Counted from the stretch's first letter, positions 13,046-26,107 are shown. The stretch is DNA of 64,000 nucleotides from Rallus limicola (GCA_022605955.1 JAKCOZ010000040.1:2232001-2296000), one strand, 5' to 3'. Notes: generated from the sequence alone by a model not told the origin. Made by a program: numbers and translations.

Positions 13046-16000
13046 AGAAACCAGCTGGGGTCACCCCATCTCAAGGTCATCAGGAGAAACTGGTGTCTCC
13101 TCACCAGCCCCAAATTCAGTGTCAGTAATGGAGCTGTGAGGCTGACATCACTCATTCAACTTTGCATAGTCAATGCAGGGCCTTTGGGAGGACCTCACCT
13201 CTTCCCTATTCCAACAGATTTGAGGAGGAGGCAATGTAGTGAGGACTTTCCAGGTGGCCACACGACCACAGCCATCAGCTGCAAGTCCAGTTCAGGGGGG
13301 CAGGGCAATCTGCCTCCCCAGATTTTGCCTGTCTACAGTTGAGCCTGGTATAGATCCCCCTTCAGCACGGCAGCCCCCCATGTCTGGTCAGAGCATTACA
13401 TGCTCCATCTCTGTGGAGGCTGCTGCCTGTTCAGTCCTGTCCTTCTCTTTCCTGCATGAACCGCCAATCTCAGGTGACCTTGGGGCAATTTTTGTGACAC
13501 AACCACTCTCTCCCATGTGTTAGGCATCACTTCATTTCCTAAGAAGTGGCAGCAGCTCCAGGACCCAGACCAGACTGAGGAGTTTGTTCATACCCCTCAA
13601 CCTCTACCAGCAGATCCCAGGGACTTGAGCTGGTGTCCTGCAGCCCAGGCTTCCCCAACTTCAGCTTCCCACTGAACATAGCATCAGCATCTGGCAGCCA
13701 CCACTCCACTGGTGCCTCTCTGTGATTTGATAGGTCTTCATACTTAGCAGGAACCAACCTCTCCGCCTTTTGCAGAAGATGTCTCATTATTTTTACACCG
13801 TTTTGAAATAACACATCTGATGGGGAGGATGGAAACCTGCTCACAGCAAGTCCAGGAGTCAATTCTGAGCAGATCAACAGCTGTAGACTTCAGTGCCAAC
13901 TTTCTGCACGCAGCAGCATCCACAGTGAGCTGCAGTTCCTTCCTTAGTGAACTAGTCATGGTCTGCCCCACTTGGAGTGCCCGTTGCCAGGTGCAAGAAC
14001 AGCTTTAAGTTTGGCTGCCACCTTACCACCAGTGCAGTGGGGTGATAGGCCACAGGGAAACGAGACCACTGCAGAATCACCAGACCATTTGTATCCAGCC
14101 AACATGAAAACAAGTCTTTGTTTACAACTAACAATTTCCTCTGTGAGTAGATACGGAGCTTTTAATTTGACTTACTGTAGATTTGGGCTGGGATGTGTTT
14201 GGGGATGAAATAAAATACCAATTAGAGCCCCTCCCTCTAATTCCTCAGACCATAAGCATTTTTCTCATCAGCATTTCTTTGTATCATTCCTTTTTTTAAC
14301 AATATCTGAGAAATCCTCGTTCTGATTCCTCAAAATAAAAGCATGTGCATTAGTGACACCTCTCCCTCCATCTGGGATTATCAGCAGGACACATGCTGTC
14401 CAACCCTTGTGCACTGATCAGAGGATCATTTCATCAAGTGCTTTGTCCTTATTTCCTTATGGAAATAACCAGCATTTCTCTGCCAGTGGAGTAGGTTGCC
14501 CAATTTCTAACCAGCTGCTGCCATGTGCCCCTGACCAACACAGTCTGACCACCCTGGTCTTGGCAAGATCCTTCCCTGGGGCACTGCTACACCACTGGGA
14601 CCATCTCTCTGTCCTGCCATGCTTGAAGGAAGGGTTAATCCCTCCTGGAAGAGGTTGCTGGAAGAAGGGTCTCAGCTCCTCACAGAAGAACCACCCCTGG
14701 CTTGCATGGACAATGGATAAAATCCCCCCTGGACCCAGAGGAACTGGGATAACATTTGCTCTCCCTCTGGGAGAACTACTTGAGGAATGCTCAACTACAT
14801 GCTTTGGAGTGATTTTTCTAGGTGAACTTTTGCCTTTGGGAATGTTTCAGAAAGGTTTCTGGGCCTTGGGTGTGATTAAATTAAGGGAGAATCTTAATTG
14901 CACAGAATCTGGCCTGGTGTGCAGCACATGCAGTTCATACATGCTATTTCAGGAGGTGATTTTCAAACACACCAACAGGAATAAAAGCTCATGTGTTCAA
15001 GAGGTCACATCACAGTGGTGTGTGAAGGCTACAAGAGACTTTCCAGGTCAGTAATATGGAAACCCTACCTCCATGTCCATGCCCATGGGACTTGCCCTTG
15101 TCTGGGATATCAGTCTCTAAGGCTTAAGCAGCTGAACCTCTCTCTTTTCTTTTTAAAATGAAGCTCCAGACTGATTTGCAGAGTGCACCAATGATGGCAA
15201 AGTTTGGTGAAGAGTCTGTGGTAACGACCAAGAGTCCACCCCACAGAAAAGCTCAAAATTCAAGCCACCTTCAGGAGAGATTAAATAGTGGGTGATTTAT
15301 GACTAAAGGCATGAGAGTCATCAAAGCTATCCAGCTCCCTAGTAAACTGAGATGTTCCTTGTTTGAATTCTGTCATCTTTCTTGTCTGTTCTCCATATTC
15401 AGTCAAGACCTGGCATTTCCCAAGTTCACATGTGCATTCATATTGCATGCTTTGACTTGCAAAGCCATTTTTTCCCCTCTTGCTTGTCTTGATCTTCAGA
15501 CGAACCCACGGATTTGTGTCTTGCCCTGTTCCCACAGGGCTGCAGCCAGCAAACTGCACGGATTAAAAGATATGAATATTATCCCAGATGTAACCAAAGT
15601 CAAGGCACCAGAGCAGTTAGAAGCTGGAGGCACTTGTTTGCCTGTGAGGACACCTCTGTTAGAGTCAGGGTGAGATTCATGATGGCTGAGCTTAAAATGA
15701 ACATCTGTCCCTGGGTAGAAACACCTGTGCATTGCAGCAGGATGAGTTGGATGGCTCAAAGCCTACCGTATGGAAATGAACAGGCTCCAGCCCCCCACAG
15801 GGTTTGGATTCACCCTGGACTGCTGCTTGCACTCATTTTGCACCACCCTTTACTTACCTGAAAACTAAGTGTGTGATGATGCCTCTGCTCAGAAGGGGCA
15901 AAGGGCAAAGTTCATGGGAGCTGGAGTTATACAGCAGTAAATAAAGAGAAAGAACAGGGAGAGTCCTGGATCCCAATGTGTGTTTCAGTCTGTTCACCCC

Positions 16001-18416
16001 TGGGTCATTCAGCGCTGTGAAACAGTGGGGGACCAGCCTGCACAATTGTCCAATTTCAGCAGAACGTGGCCCAAGAATTGCAAAATGCCAAATATGTCTA
16101 AAAATAGCACAATGAACAACCCTCTGGGCAGAGAAAGGTTTTCTCCCAGGCAGCGGGTGGCAAACGAGATCTGAGCTGTGATCTGGTTTCCTCCTGCTGG
16201 TTCACAGTTCTTCCTGGTGCATCATAAGAATTGTGGGGATCGATATGGGGCACTGAGAACACGTTGGGGGGGCACAAGCAGGACAGATGTCTGTCTTGTC
16301 CCATTGTGCTGCAGTGACCCAAGCTGCTGCCAGAGAAAATATTGTTGTTTAAAAGAGCCTTATTCCTACCAGGCCCTCAAGGAGCGTTGCTGGCTGTGGG
16401 CTCTCAAAGCACTGAGGAAAAGCAGTTATTTAATTGAAGCTGAGGCAAAGGGTGATGGTGTCGTGGTCCCCAGCACCCCCACAGCAGAGCCCCAACAGGA
16501 GCTGGCTCTTTGCACAGGTCTGTGCTGGCTCAGCAGCAGTCGAGGAGGGATGATGGAAACCTGAGTTTGAGCCAATGGCACTTACTAACTGGCATGTCCC
16601 ATGGGCACAGTGGTTGCTGTGACCTCCTTCATCACTTGGAGTCATCACCCATCCCTGGAGTCTTCCTCTGCGCAGGGCTCACAGCCACATGTCTCTGCAG
16701 GGATCTCAAGGTGTGCCAGGGGCTCCAGGGGTCAAAATAGAAGCTCTTCCTTCTTTTGTCAAGCACATTGCACAGTGGGGTACAGGATCCCTGTGGCATG
16801 TCTATATTTATGGGGCACATCCCTCAGGGAGGGCAAGAGTCGGAATGCAGGGACTCTTCATCTCCCCAGCACAAGATGCCCCCTTGGAGACATGGAGCTC
16901 TACAGCCCAGAGCTTCCTGCCAGCTGGCCAGAGGGCTGGTGATGTCCTTGATACAGCACAAAACCAGAAAAATTCCTCTTTGGATTCGTCTTCTTCCAGT
17001 TGCTAAGTTCAGAGCTAGAAACACACTCCCTTGGCAGCACAGCCCAGAAATTTTCTCCCTGCATTTCAAGTAAAAAGCTGAATTGCTGACCTCAGGCAGG
17101 CACAGCCAGCACAGGCAGTGCCCCACCTTGGAGCTTGTTGAAGGTTGGAATACGCTCGTCTTACACATGTCGCTGTTTTCCAGGCCTGAGACAGGAAAAA
17201 CCCAAGTCCCTGCCATCCATCTGGGCTCCCAGGGTTCATTAAAGATGGCATCAGATGTATGGACTGCAGAAGAAAGGCAATGAGGTGACCGTGCTGGGTT
17301 ACTTCCCAGGAAGCTGTCCCCTCCTGGCACTTCATTGTGAAACCAGACCTGTGAGCAAACACTTTGGGTCAGCCCTATGCAGTCCAGTCCCAAGCAATGC
17401 AGCTTCCAGCCTCCTCCAGAGAGGAAAGAAGGAAAGTCCTAGCAGCTTTTGCCTACATTGGCAGGAAACCTTTCTCAGTGTTCATCCTAAAAAGCCCTTC
17501 TCAGATATTTTAGCATAGCCCTAGTCTGGCCAAATCCTGCTCTTTTCAAATACTACCAGGTCTAATTTCTCTTCGTGCCCTGTGTCTTTCCAGCCAGCAC
17601 CCCAAATAGAAGATGAGTTTGCTGGCCACCCCTGTAGGAAGGATGATGTGGATGGGGTGGGCGCAGCATCTCCCATGCCGAGGCAATGCGAAGATGAGTC
17701 ACCTTGTCAAGGATGCAAGGATGCACCCCCCCAGCAACGTGCAGAAAGAGGATCTGCACAAGATCATTCACTCTCAGGGCATCAAAAGCTCATCCCAGAC
17801 CATCAGGAACCACGGAGAGTCAACTCAGGCGGCTGGATCCAGGGCTCTGCTGCGCCTAGCACTGTGGGATGGGAACAAAAGGAGTCACTGGCCTGACAGA
17901 CAGTGTCGGGACTCCTGAGAGATTTAAGGGATTAAGCAGAGAAGAGAGAAAAGGGATTTCCCATGTGTTTGCCATGGGCACTCATGCTCCTTGTGTCGCG
18001 AGCCACGCTCACGCGCGCACACAAAAGCCTACCTTTATGTGCACATCTGTCCCCTCACACTTGGACACGCAGCAGTGAAAGGGAGACTCCCAGCCCAGAG
18101 GAGCTGCCTGGTTTTTACAGCTCCTGCCCTTGAGTGTGCGAGTTGATGCTGGGAAAATGCATCTGTCACCTTGTGTGGGAGAAGCTGGGGGCAGTGGAGC
18201 CAGGGTAGGAAATGGCTGTTTCCTCTGAGTGGTGGGAGCATGGGAAGCATCAGGTTGGGACAGTAGCACCTAAAGAAAGGAAAGCATGGAGTCTGTCATT
18301 CCTGCAGCTGGCAGCCCTGGAGTGGTGGTTTGTGCTTCAAAAATTGTCCATGTCCCTCCCATCTATCCCTGTGATACTTGCCCTCCTAAGGATTTGGCTC
18401 CCTCCCCATGAGCTCC

Positions 18417-18823
18417 CTATGAGGAAAGGCTGAGTAAGTTGGGACTGTTCAGCCTGGAGAAGAGAAGACTAAGGGGGGACCTAATTAATGTTTATAATTA
18501 TCTTAAGCATGGGATGTAGGGGGAATCACCCAGCCCCTTTTCAGTGACTGTGGGGACAGGACAAGGGGCAATGGCTGCAAGTTGGAGCACAGGGAGTTCC
18601 ACACCACCATGGGGAAGAACTTTTCCCCAGTGAGGGTGAGGGAGCCCTGGGAAAGGCTGCCCAGGGGGTGTGGAGTCTCCATCTCTGGAGAGATTCAAGA
18701 CCCATCTGGATGCCTATCTGAGTGATATGTCCTGGGGAGCTGCTTTGGCAGGGGGTTAGACCCAATGATCTCTTGAGGTCCCTTCCAACCCCTACAATTC
18801 TATGATTCTGTGATTCTATGACT
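18417..18823 (+). mobile_element. CR1 LINE fragment with intact octamer tail
   Basis: Starts at GAGGAAAGGCTGAG and passes through TTCAGCCTGGAGAAGAGAAG, GGACAAGGGGCAATGG and GTGTGGAGTCTCCATC. It ends in CCTTCCAACCCCTACAATTC followed by tandem TCTATGAT/TCTGTGAT repeats, the diagnostic CR1 terminus. Confidence 0.92.
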
Positions 18824-19024
18824 TCTGTGTTAGACCCACACAGAGACAAGACATGTCCCTGGGATCTCAGACCTGGACTTCAGATGGGTTTTGTTTCATC
18901 TTCACATCGTTGGAAACCAGTTCTGGACAAGGATGGTCAACCACAGGTCTCAGAAGGCAGTGGCCTCTCTGTCCTCAGAGGTTTACAATATCTAGAAGGG
19001 CAAAGCCCTGAGAAAACTAATCTA

Positions 19025-19083
19025 ACTTGGATACTGACCCTGCTCTGAGCAGGAGGTTGGACTAAAGACCTCCCATGGTGTCT
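19025..19083 (+). mobile_element. Short degraded CR1 tail
   Basis: Keeps the words TGACCCTGCTCTGAGCAGG and TTGGACTAAAGACCTCCCA of the CR1 3' region but has lost the octamer tail. Minor and old. Confidence 0.5.
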
Positions 19084-20066
19084 CGCAGCTTGAGTTAACC
19101 AATGACAATAAGATGACTCTCAGCTCATGTGTCATCTTCAGGTGTGAGCAGGCAGGTTAGGGAAAAACACAAAAAAACCTGGGAGAAGCATTTGGTACCC
19201 CAGGTGGTTGAGCTGCCATTCAAGGGCAGTGGGCAGGCAGAACAATCAATGAGAGGAGCTGGGGAGAAATAACCAGAGGAGGAACAAGCCCATGCACCCA
19301 TAAAGACTGTTGGCTGACCAGATGCACAGCAGCACACAGAAAAAAATTTGGTGAACAAATATTTGATCATGAAGCAGCAATGTACCATTAGGGCTGCACA
19401 AGGAAAAGCCTTCCCAGCAGGCAGAGAGAGGAGAACCTCCCCCTCTGTTCAGCACTGCTGAGACCTCATCTTGAGTCCCGTGTCAAACTGCAGACTCCCT
19501 AGTTAGAAGAGAACGATGGACAAAGTCAGAGCTGAGGGGTGCTGAGTGCCTGACCCCGGAGCAGCCCCTCTTCACCACATGCAATCCCTTTGCTGATGAA
19601 CCTGGCTTTGGACAGGACACTTCCCAGCTTGGCCACAATTCAGAGGCTCTCCTGTCAGTATCTCCTGACAGCTGAGACACCCCAGGGAAATCCCCAGCCT
19701 CCAGATAGATAAAGCTGCAAGGACAAAGCTCTTTGCATTGTCCTTTGTCAGATCCACCAGCCCCATGGGGATGCCTTAGGTACTTGGGAGTGGACTGAAT
19801 GGCTGTGGGAGCCTCCAGGTAGGGAGCTGAGTCCCTTCTGGGTCCACAAAAGGGCCAAGATGTCTTCAGGTGTGAAGATCACACCACTGTTACTCAGTAG
19901 GATGTCTCTTGTTTTCTTATGAAATCCTCCTTTCTCAGTACTTTATCTCCCTGAACTCTTGGTTCACCTTGGCTCATCACATTCCCCCTGGGATGGTCGT
20001 GGAGGCAGGACCAGTAGTAGTGGCAGCTGGTTTCCCACCTCTCACACTGTCCTCTGTTCCTTGCAG

Positions 20067-20308
20067 GTCCCTTGCACTAGGTCAGCAGTACAGCTCCCTG
20101 GGGTCCCAGCCCATCCTCTGTGGCTCCATCCCTGGCCTCGTCCCCAAGCAGCTCCGCTTCTGCCGCAACTACATTGAGATCATGCCCAGCGTGGCCGAAG
20201 GGGTGAAGCTGGGTATCCAGGAGTGCCAGCACCAGTTCCGGGGACGCCGCTGGAACTGCACCACCATCGATGACAGCCTGGCCATCTTCGGGCCGGTCCT
20301 GGACAAAG
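20067..20308 (+). CDS. WNT3: WNT3 exon 2 (mature N-terminal part)
   Basis: WNT3 is a secreted, lipid-modified ligand that binds Frizzled and LRP5/6 and drives beta-catenin signalling, for example in gastrulation and limb and neural patterning. This 242-nt exon begins after a TTGCAG acceptor with one base that completes a codon from exon 1, then encodes human-equivalent residues 28-107 and the first base of the next codon. It ends at a clean AAG|GTAAGC donor. Visible hallmarks are the LCGSIPGL segment, cysteines at 45, 59, 80 and 91, and the sequon WNCTT, which places N-glycosylation at N90 as in human. From memory it differs from human WNT3 by only two residues (T36S, L43I). WNT3A is the closest alternative, but the residue order and conservative changes fit WNT3, and the NSF neighbour confirms it. 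The signal-peptide exon was not found in the window. Confidence 0.97.
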
Positions 20309-21192
20309 GTAAGCAGTGAAGGGGGGTGTCTGTGGGGGAATGGGTTTGCCAAGGTGGGTAGAGCCGTCACATCTCCACTTCTGGAGGCCCCACGCCTTCA
20401 ATGTCCTGCTGAGAACACGCTGGGGGAACAGTCAGGTGTCCTGGTTTTCAACCCTAATTTCTCCAGTTTCTGTTTTCCAACTTTTTTCTCTGCACTGTGT
20501 TGAGAGGGATCATGAGGGATGGGTCCCTTCCCACCCCAGGAGCTCTCAGTGGGATAAAATACAGAAAGGGGAAGGTCACATGTTCTGGACCCATGGGTTC
20601 CATCCTCCCTGCCCAGGGCGTGCAGCGCATCCAAATAGCAATCAGGTTCCTTGGGGTCTAGATGGGTCCTTTGCAGCATGCATGGTCTACCCTAGGAGAG
20701 CACTGGGCAAGATGAGAAGGGCCACTGCCACTGAGAAGCCACAGCTGAAATCCTGACCAAGCTTTGTTGGGATTTCCACATTTCTCTTCACAGACAAGCC
20801 CAAAACAGGGCTGGGAACAAAAAGGGGGAGAATAAATATATTTTCCCTCTCCTCTCTTCAAACACATCCTTGCTCTTCATCACCTCCTCTAGAAAGGCCA
20901 CCTTTCTAGACCCACTGAAACAGATCAGGCACAGGGGAAGCCTGTTGATGAGTCACAAGTGAAGTGGGGATTTCCAGTGAGGTCACAGCATGGACATTAC
21001 ACTGAGGAAAGCAAGATGATGCTCTCCAAGACAGCTGGGCACCAATAACCCACCTTGCAGTCAAATATGGCCTGAAAAGAGGGTGCTGGAGGACTTCAGT
21101 GGCAGATAACCTGTCCCATATCTCACATGTCTTGTTAGTAAACCAAGACCTTAAAGAGCATTCTCATGAAACTGAAGTATATGGTAGATAAC

Positions 21193-21203
21193 CCCCCCCC
21201 CCC
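21193..21203. repeat. Poly-C run
   Basis: Eleven or so consecutive C residues inside WNT3 intron 2. Length is likely variable between individuals. Confidence 0.85.
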
Positions 21204-22399
21204 TCCATCCCATCCTATGACTCTATACGTTGGCAGTGATGACAAAAGGGAATGATACATGGAAGTCATCAGGGTCAACTCACAGCTGCAACTTTGTTCC
21301 TCCTGGAGGAACCTTCCCTGAAGATTTGATGTGCTGAGCTCCTGCCTGGACACAGCAGGTCTACAGCATTGCCTTCCCTCCTTCCCCAAGAGCCTGCAGA
21401 CCATGGGGACTCAGAGCTGCTCCCAGGCATCTTCTGACTCCAAACACACCTGTGCTGTCCATGGCACCACCATGGGTTTGAGGGTCTTCAGGAAGTTTCT
21501 TATCCCCCCTTCTTCCCCATCTCCAGGGAGAAGGAGCTGCCCATTCACAGGACTCTGCCTCTACCAGGATCCTGCCTAAGCCACAGTGCCCACCACATGC
21601 CTCTCCCTGACTCCACACCAAGCTTAGCGCAAGGGACATCTGCAGATAACATCTTGGTTTCACAGCTTCATGAATGCACCCAAAAACCATTCCCAGCTTC
21701 GTTGGTATCAACACCCACTGAGTCTCTGCTGTCCAGTGAAGGCTGGCTATGGAAAAGGAAATTATTCCTTCCAGTGACACTCTGGAAATGGGAATCTTAT
21801 GGCATGGCCTTTAAGAAACTGGAGAAGCACATGTGGAAAGCGAGGACACTAGACTGTTTCCCAAAGTCCTCCTGGAGTGTGCATATCTCCCAGTGAATGT
21901 TCCTCACACAGCTGTCATTCCCTCCACACAAACAGTTCATGGTATTTTTTTTTTCAAGCTTCAGCCTTCCAATAACAGCTCCTCAGTAGTGTATTCCAGT
22001 GCTCACTTGGGTAAAAGGGCAATTCTTTGCAGGGTTGTAAAGCCATTTTTCAGTGCTAATTAGGGACCATGAGATTCAATTCCCCTCTCTTCTGCCAGGG
22101 TGTATTTTGGGCTAGCTGCTGCATTTATTACAGCTGAACTTGTTACAGAGTCTTGCCACACTAGAACTTGTTGCCTAATAAAAGCACATCCTAAACTTCA
22201 GCACTTACAAGATCAGAAAGTTTTCATTTTTCTTTAAAACTACCATAAAAATTGTCAGAATGTTCTGAAAGAGCTGTTACACCATTCAGGCACTGAAAAC
22301 CTCTCATCACCATTCCCATCAGCATGAAAGCACTTAAAAAAAACCCCAAACACCCTGGATCTGAACCATCCACCCCAGAGTGAGCGAGCTGAACTTTGA

Positions 22400-23530
22400 A
22401 TTTATGAAGAATTATTTTCAGATTCTTTGGGCTGCGGGGACTAAGAGGGAAACACCTCCCATGTGGACATGCCTCAACACTTCTGAGTGCTCCGACCTGA
22501 CAAGTAAAGTATCACCCAGAGCTCTGAAACTCTCCTGATAAATGGAGAGAAATTATGGAGCACATTTGTCATATGGCTCTTCCAGTCAAGCCATGATGCA
22601 TCCATAGCCTCCTAGACCATACAGCCAGGCTGTTAGCTGGGGGAAGAATGTATTTATCCTCATGTCTTGCTAGCCTGTAAGTAGAGCAGTTAAAAATAAA
22701 CAGTCTCATCTGCAGCTAACGATACATCAAAGTGCAAGCCATTTGATTGTGGTTATTATTTACATATTTGAAATGTGCTAATGTCTTTTCACTGCTGCCT
22801 CGAGAATTAATGAGGGGAGATGGGGTTAGGACTCATTTCATCTGTGCCAGGATGAGATCATTTGAGATTCCCCAAGTTTTCAGCAGGAGGAGTGGCAGAG
22901 AAGAGACACAGCCCTGCCAGGTGATGCTTTCTCAGCACCAGGAGGAGATGATGGGGGTGGTGAAGAGGCTTTTGTCCTGCCCTCATTAATCTCTTAGCCA
23001 CGATGAGCCTGGGGACCAACGCTGCTGTCCCTGATGAGGGGGCTGTGGGTTGGGTGGCTGGACACTCCACAGCACTGCCTGCTCCCAGGCTCTTGGCTCA
23101 TCCTCCTTGGATGCAGCAGCAACAGGAACAAAGAGTTCTGAGCCCATAACCTGGAGCTGAGGTGTGCCATCGCTGCTGGCCATGCTTGTCACCTCTGGCC
23201 AAGCCCTGAGTGTCTGCAGCAGCTGCTCCTGTACTCACTTCTTGTTGCCTTCCAGGACACAGGGAGGGGTGTAACCCCACGAACTGAGAATCATTAATTA
23301 ATAACAAGACTCTGACTGAGATGACAATCACTACTGCAGTCTGCACTGTGCATCGAGCCAATAGGCATTAAATACTAAGCCTAAAATAGCCAGGATTTAA
23401 GCTATGATAACTACCTGGATGAAATCACCTCAAAGTATCAAAGAGCAACATTTAGGCTAATCTCCCTCTCTACTGGTCCCTTGGGTGGATTGAAGTGATT
23501 TTGGAAAACACTTCAAAGGTCTAGTTCTCC
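22400..23530. promoter_or_regulatory. Candidate regulatory block with TCF/LEF-type words
   Basis: An AT-rich, repeat-free part of WNT3 intron 2. ATCAAAG occurs at 22726-22732 and 23437-23443, TTCAAAGG near 23510, and an ATTAATTAAT homeodomain-type palindrome near 23293. TCF/LEF sites would allow feedback from Wnt signalling, but such short words occur often by chance, so this is a weak call. Confidence 0.2.
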
Positions 23531-24949
23531 ACTACGATGGGATGGAAAAGGATTCCTGATACAGCTTGAAAAGAAATTGAGGATAATTTCATTTTAAAGG
23601 AGCTGCAGGAATGTTAATGGCAGCTGCTTCCATTCAAGCAGAGCTTAGTCTGAGGAGCAGCCTAGTGTGGGAACGCCACGGAGCCCTTCGCTGTGGCACG
23701 GCTCTGCAGACCCTCTGCAGAGGGTCAAGCCTCTCTTGGTTCCTCCTTCTGGGCACATCACCCAGGCTTCATGGGCTGGTGTTAGTGCAGGAGCACAGGG
23801 CACCCTGCCCTGAAATAGCCCGAGGGGTTCCTGCCCTCAGCCCCCCATCACATCCCCACCTGGCTTCTCTTCCCAGCCTCACCGTATGACTCATCTCTCC
23901 TTTCAGCACCCCTTGCCTGGCTTCAAACTCACAGCAAAGCCATAAACAGTGAACACAGCACAGGGGAAACCCCAGGGGATGGATGGGCTCCTCTGTGGGG
24001 GCTGCTCCACACTGACCCCAACCAAGGGCTCATCCCAGTTTCCTCCCACGTGCCATACCCAAGGTACAAACTCATGAGGTTTTTGCCATCAAACTTGTGG
24101 CAGTTGCAGCTGGTGAAGCTGTGGTTTCCTAGGGCCACTGATGGTCTTCCTGCAAGCTTTCTGGTTTGCATGGCTTTATTTTTAACCTGGGTTATGGAAA
24201 AAAAGAAGAAGAAGAAAAAAATCCCCCAAACAAACAGGGCTTTTTTGGGGTAAGATCATGTTTTTACAGGCAAAATTCTCCAAGATGATTTATACTGCAG
24301 GTGTGCAGTCTGGAACACGGAGGGAGGAAAAACCTGCTTCCCCCTCCCTCTCTCGTCTCCCCCCCTTTTCTTTTTAAAGGTCAGTTTTTATTAAAAGACA
24401 ATGTCTCTTCCAGTGAAGTCCAACCCCAAAGCCAAGGCTGAGCCAACAGCCAGGTCACTTAGAGCTGCCCTGGGAGGGCAAGTGATTACCACGCTCTGCT
24501 TTAGGGATAAAGTCTGGGGTTTTGGTTAAAGTACAGTGACCAGAAAGTGTTGGTTGTGAGTGTGCAGGGCAGGAGTGCCCCATGGGTACCTGAAGACTAA
24601 CTCCTGGGATGAAGAAGAGGTCTCTGAGCCACAGGCAGGCAGGGCTGGATCTGTGGGACTGGCTCTCATGCACTTCCCCACATCTTGAGCAACAGGAGAA
24701 CCCGCTCTTCCTCTTCTTCCTCCCATCACAGCTGCCCTTGGCTCACTCTCCCTCTCCAGGAAGACACCATGGGGTCTTCCTGAGCCCCAGTTGGGCTCCA
24801 GCCTTTTGCTGACAGCACTGGCCAGGGCAGCATCTCGCTGTGTGAGCGGCTGCGAGGAGAGCGCCGGACAGCGAGACCAGGTGCAGGAAAGGCAGCTGGG
24901 CTCGGGCTGCCTTTGGGGGTCCTTGTGTGTTCAGCTAAGCCCCTGACAC

Positions 24950-25760
24950 GAGCTGTGAAAAGGCAGACCCGCACCAAGATAACCCATGGCTTTTCTCAGC
25001 CATGACACTTGCAGTCATTTGCATCTAAACAGGGGTGTGTGGGATCAGGGGGCCGTCTTGATATAAACTCAGCAGCTTAAAGGGAGGGGGAGGGAGAAGA
25101 GAGAGGGAGAGAGAAAAATAAGCTTATACCGATGAGAAAGAGCTAAGCTTCCTCCCCTACTGTGAGGCAGGGCGAGCGATACCATCCCAGCGCTGCAGTC
25201 GTTTCAAATTGCTGCAGCATTCACACGCCCTTTAGCCATTCTGATCCGGTGGCGGGGGGCTGGGGAGAGCCATCAATAGGGATTTCCCAGCCGGGCTGGC
25301 GGGATTGGAGGGTGACGGCAGGACAGGGGAACATTGCCCCGTTGCTACGAGGTGCTCCTGGGGAATGCCAGTGCTCTGTGCCGTGGGTACGCTGGCCGGC
25401 GGAAACATTCTGCATTATGCTGGTAATACAGTGTGACACCGCGGGAACAATGGCAAATTGAGTGTCCCAGCAGGTAACGGGCCTGGCTGGGAGACAGTCG
25501 CAGTGGTGCACTGTCAAGACGGCTCTAATCCTCCCTCGCCAGCCCCTCCCCTGGTTCTGGGAACGCTGCTCCCCGCATTTCAGCTCTGGGAAATTCTCCC
25601 TGCTCCTCGCCCAGACCCAGGGGAGAATTTCAAGGGGAGGCGTTTGTGTTTGCAGCTCGCTTCCCCACCACCACCACCACCAACCACCACCAACCACCAC
25701 CCCCATCCCGCCCCGGCATCGTGCGGGGAGATGGCCGGGCAGGCGCGGGGTCGCGGAGGG
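24950..25760. promoter_or_regulatory. Candidate CpG-rich regulatory element in WNT3 intron 2
   Basis: An octamer ATTTGCAT lies at 25017-25024, a GA-rich strand at 25078-25120, and a run of CpG-bearing unique sequence from about 25165 to 25760. CpG density is clearly above the flanking intron. It could be an internal promoter or an enhancer. No transcript start signal decides between these. Confidence 0.35.
25665..25702. repeat. CCA/CCAA microsatellite
   Basis: Repeated ACC units with two CAACC interruptions. The complementary strand is a GGT repeat that could form a G-quadruplex. Confidence 0.85.
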
Positions 25761-26107
25761 TGCTGAGGGGCAGCTGAGAGAGAGGTGCAGCCCCCTCACC
25801 TTGCCAAGGGTGGTTTGCATCCTGCTTCTGCCCGGCCATGGCAGCACCAGCCCCAGCTCTGCTCCCATCCCAGCATCTACGCTTGGGGATCACTTTCCCT
25901 CTCCATCCTGTGCCCACCACCTTTTCACACACCCCCTGGGATGGAAAGCAAAGTCACTCAGCAAGGAGAGTGGCTCGTGTCCTCCGCCTCTACCCCGAGC
26001 TGTCCTGGTCTGAGGCCAGAAGGGCTCGCTACCTCCTTTAATCTCATCTGCTTTAGCTCACAGGCCACCCAAATAGTCTTTGTCAGGCTGAAACACTCCA
26101 GTTGGAG

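Larger units (their letters stand above)
1..20066 (+). other. WNT3: WNT3 intron 1 (3' part, left end outside window)
   Basis: No exon, and no sequence matching a signal-peptide exon ending in YPIWW, was seen here, so the stretch is read as the long first intron of WNT3. It holds CR1 copies (425-925, 1555-1640, 3199-3604, 6172-6262, 18417-18823, 19025-19083), an ERV pol remnant (1640-2200), an LTR-like repeat (12632-13045), a homopolymer C/A tract (4140-4162) and a POU-octamer cluster (3700-3990). The remaining blocks, roughly 4170-6150, 6270-12630, 13050-18410 and 19090-20060, look like unique intronic sequence in which I see no gene. They contain a 233-codon open frame at 14353-15054 of unknown meaning. 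Confidence 0.8.

Noticed and set aside
1..20066. Possible WNT3 exon 1 within the window
   Set aside because: No stretch encoding a signal peptide followed by YPIWW and a donor in the right phase was seen. A long first intron is normal for this gene.
25221..25868. 215-codon minus-strand open frame in the GC-rich block
   Set aside because: Rich in Gly/Trp/Val from the CCA repeat, overlapped by equally long plus-strand frames. High GC explains the lack of stops.
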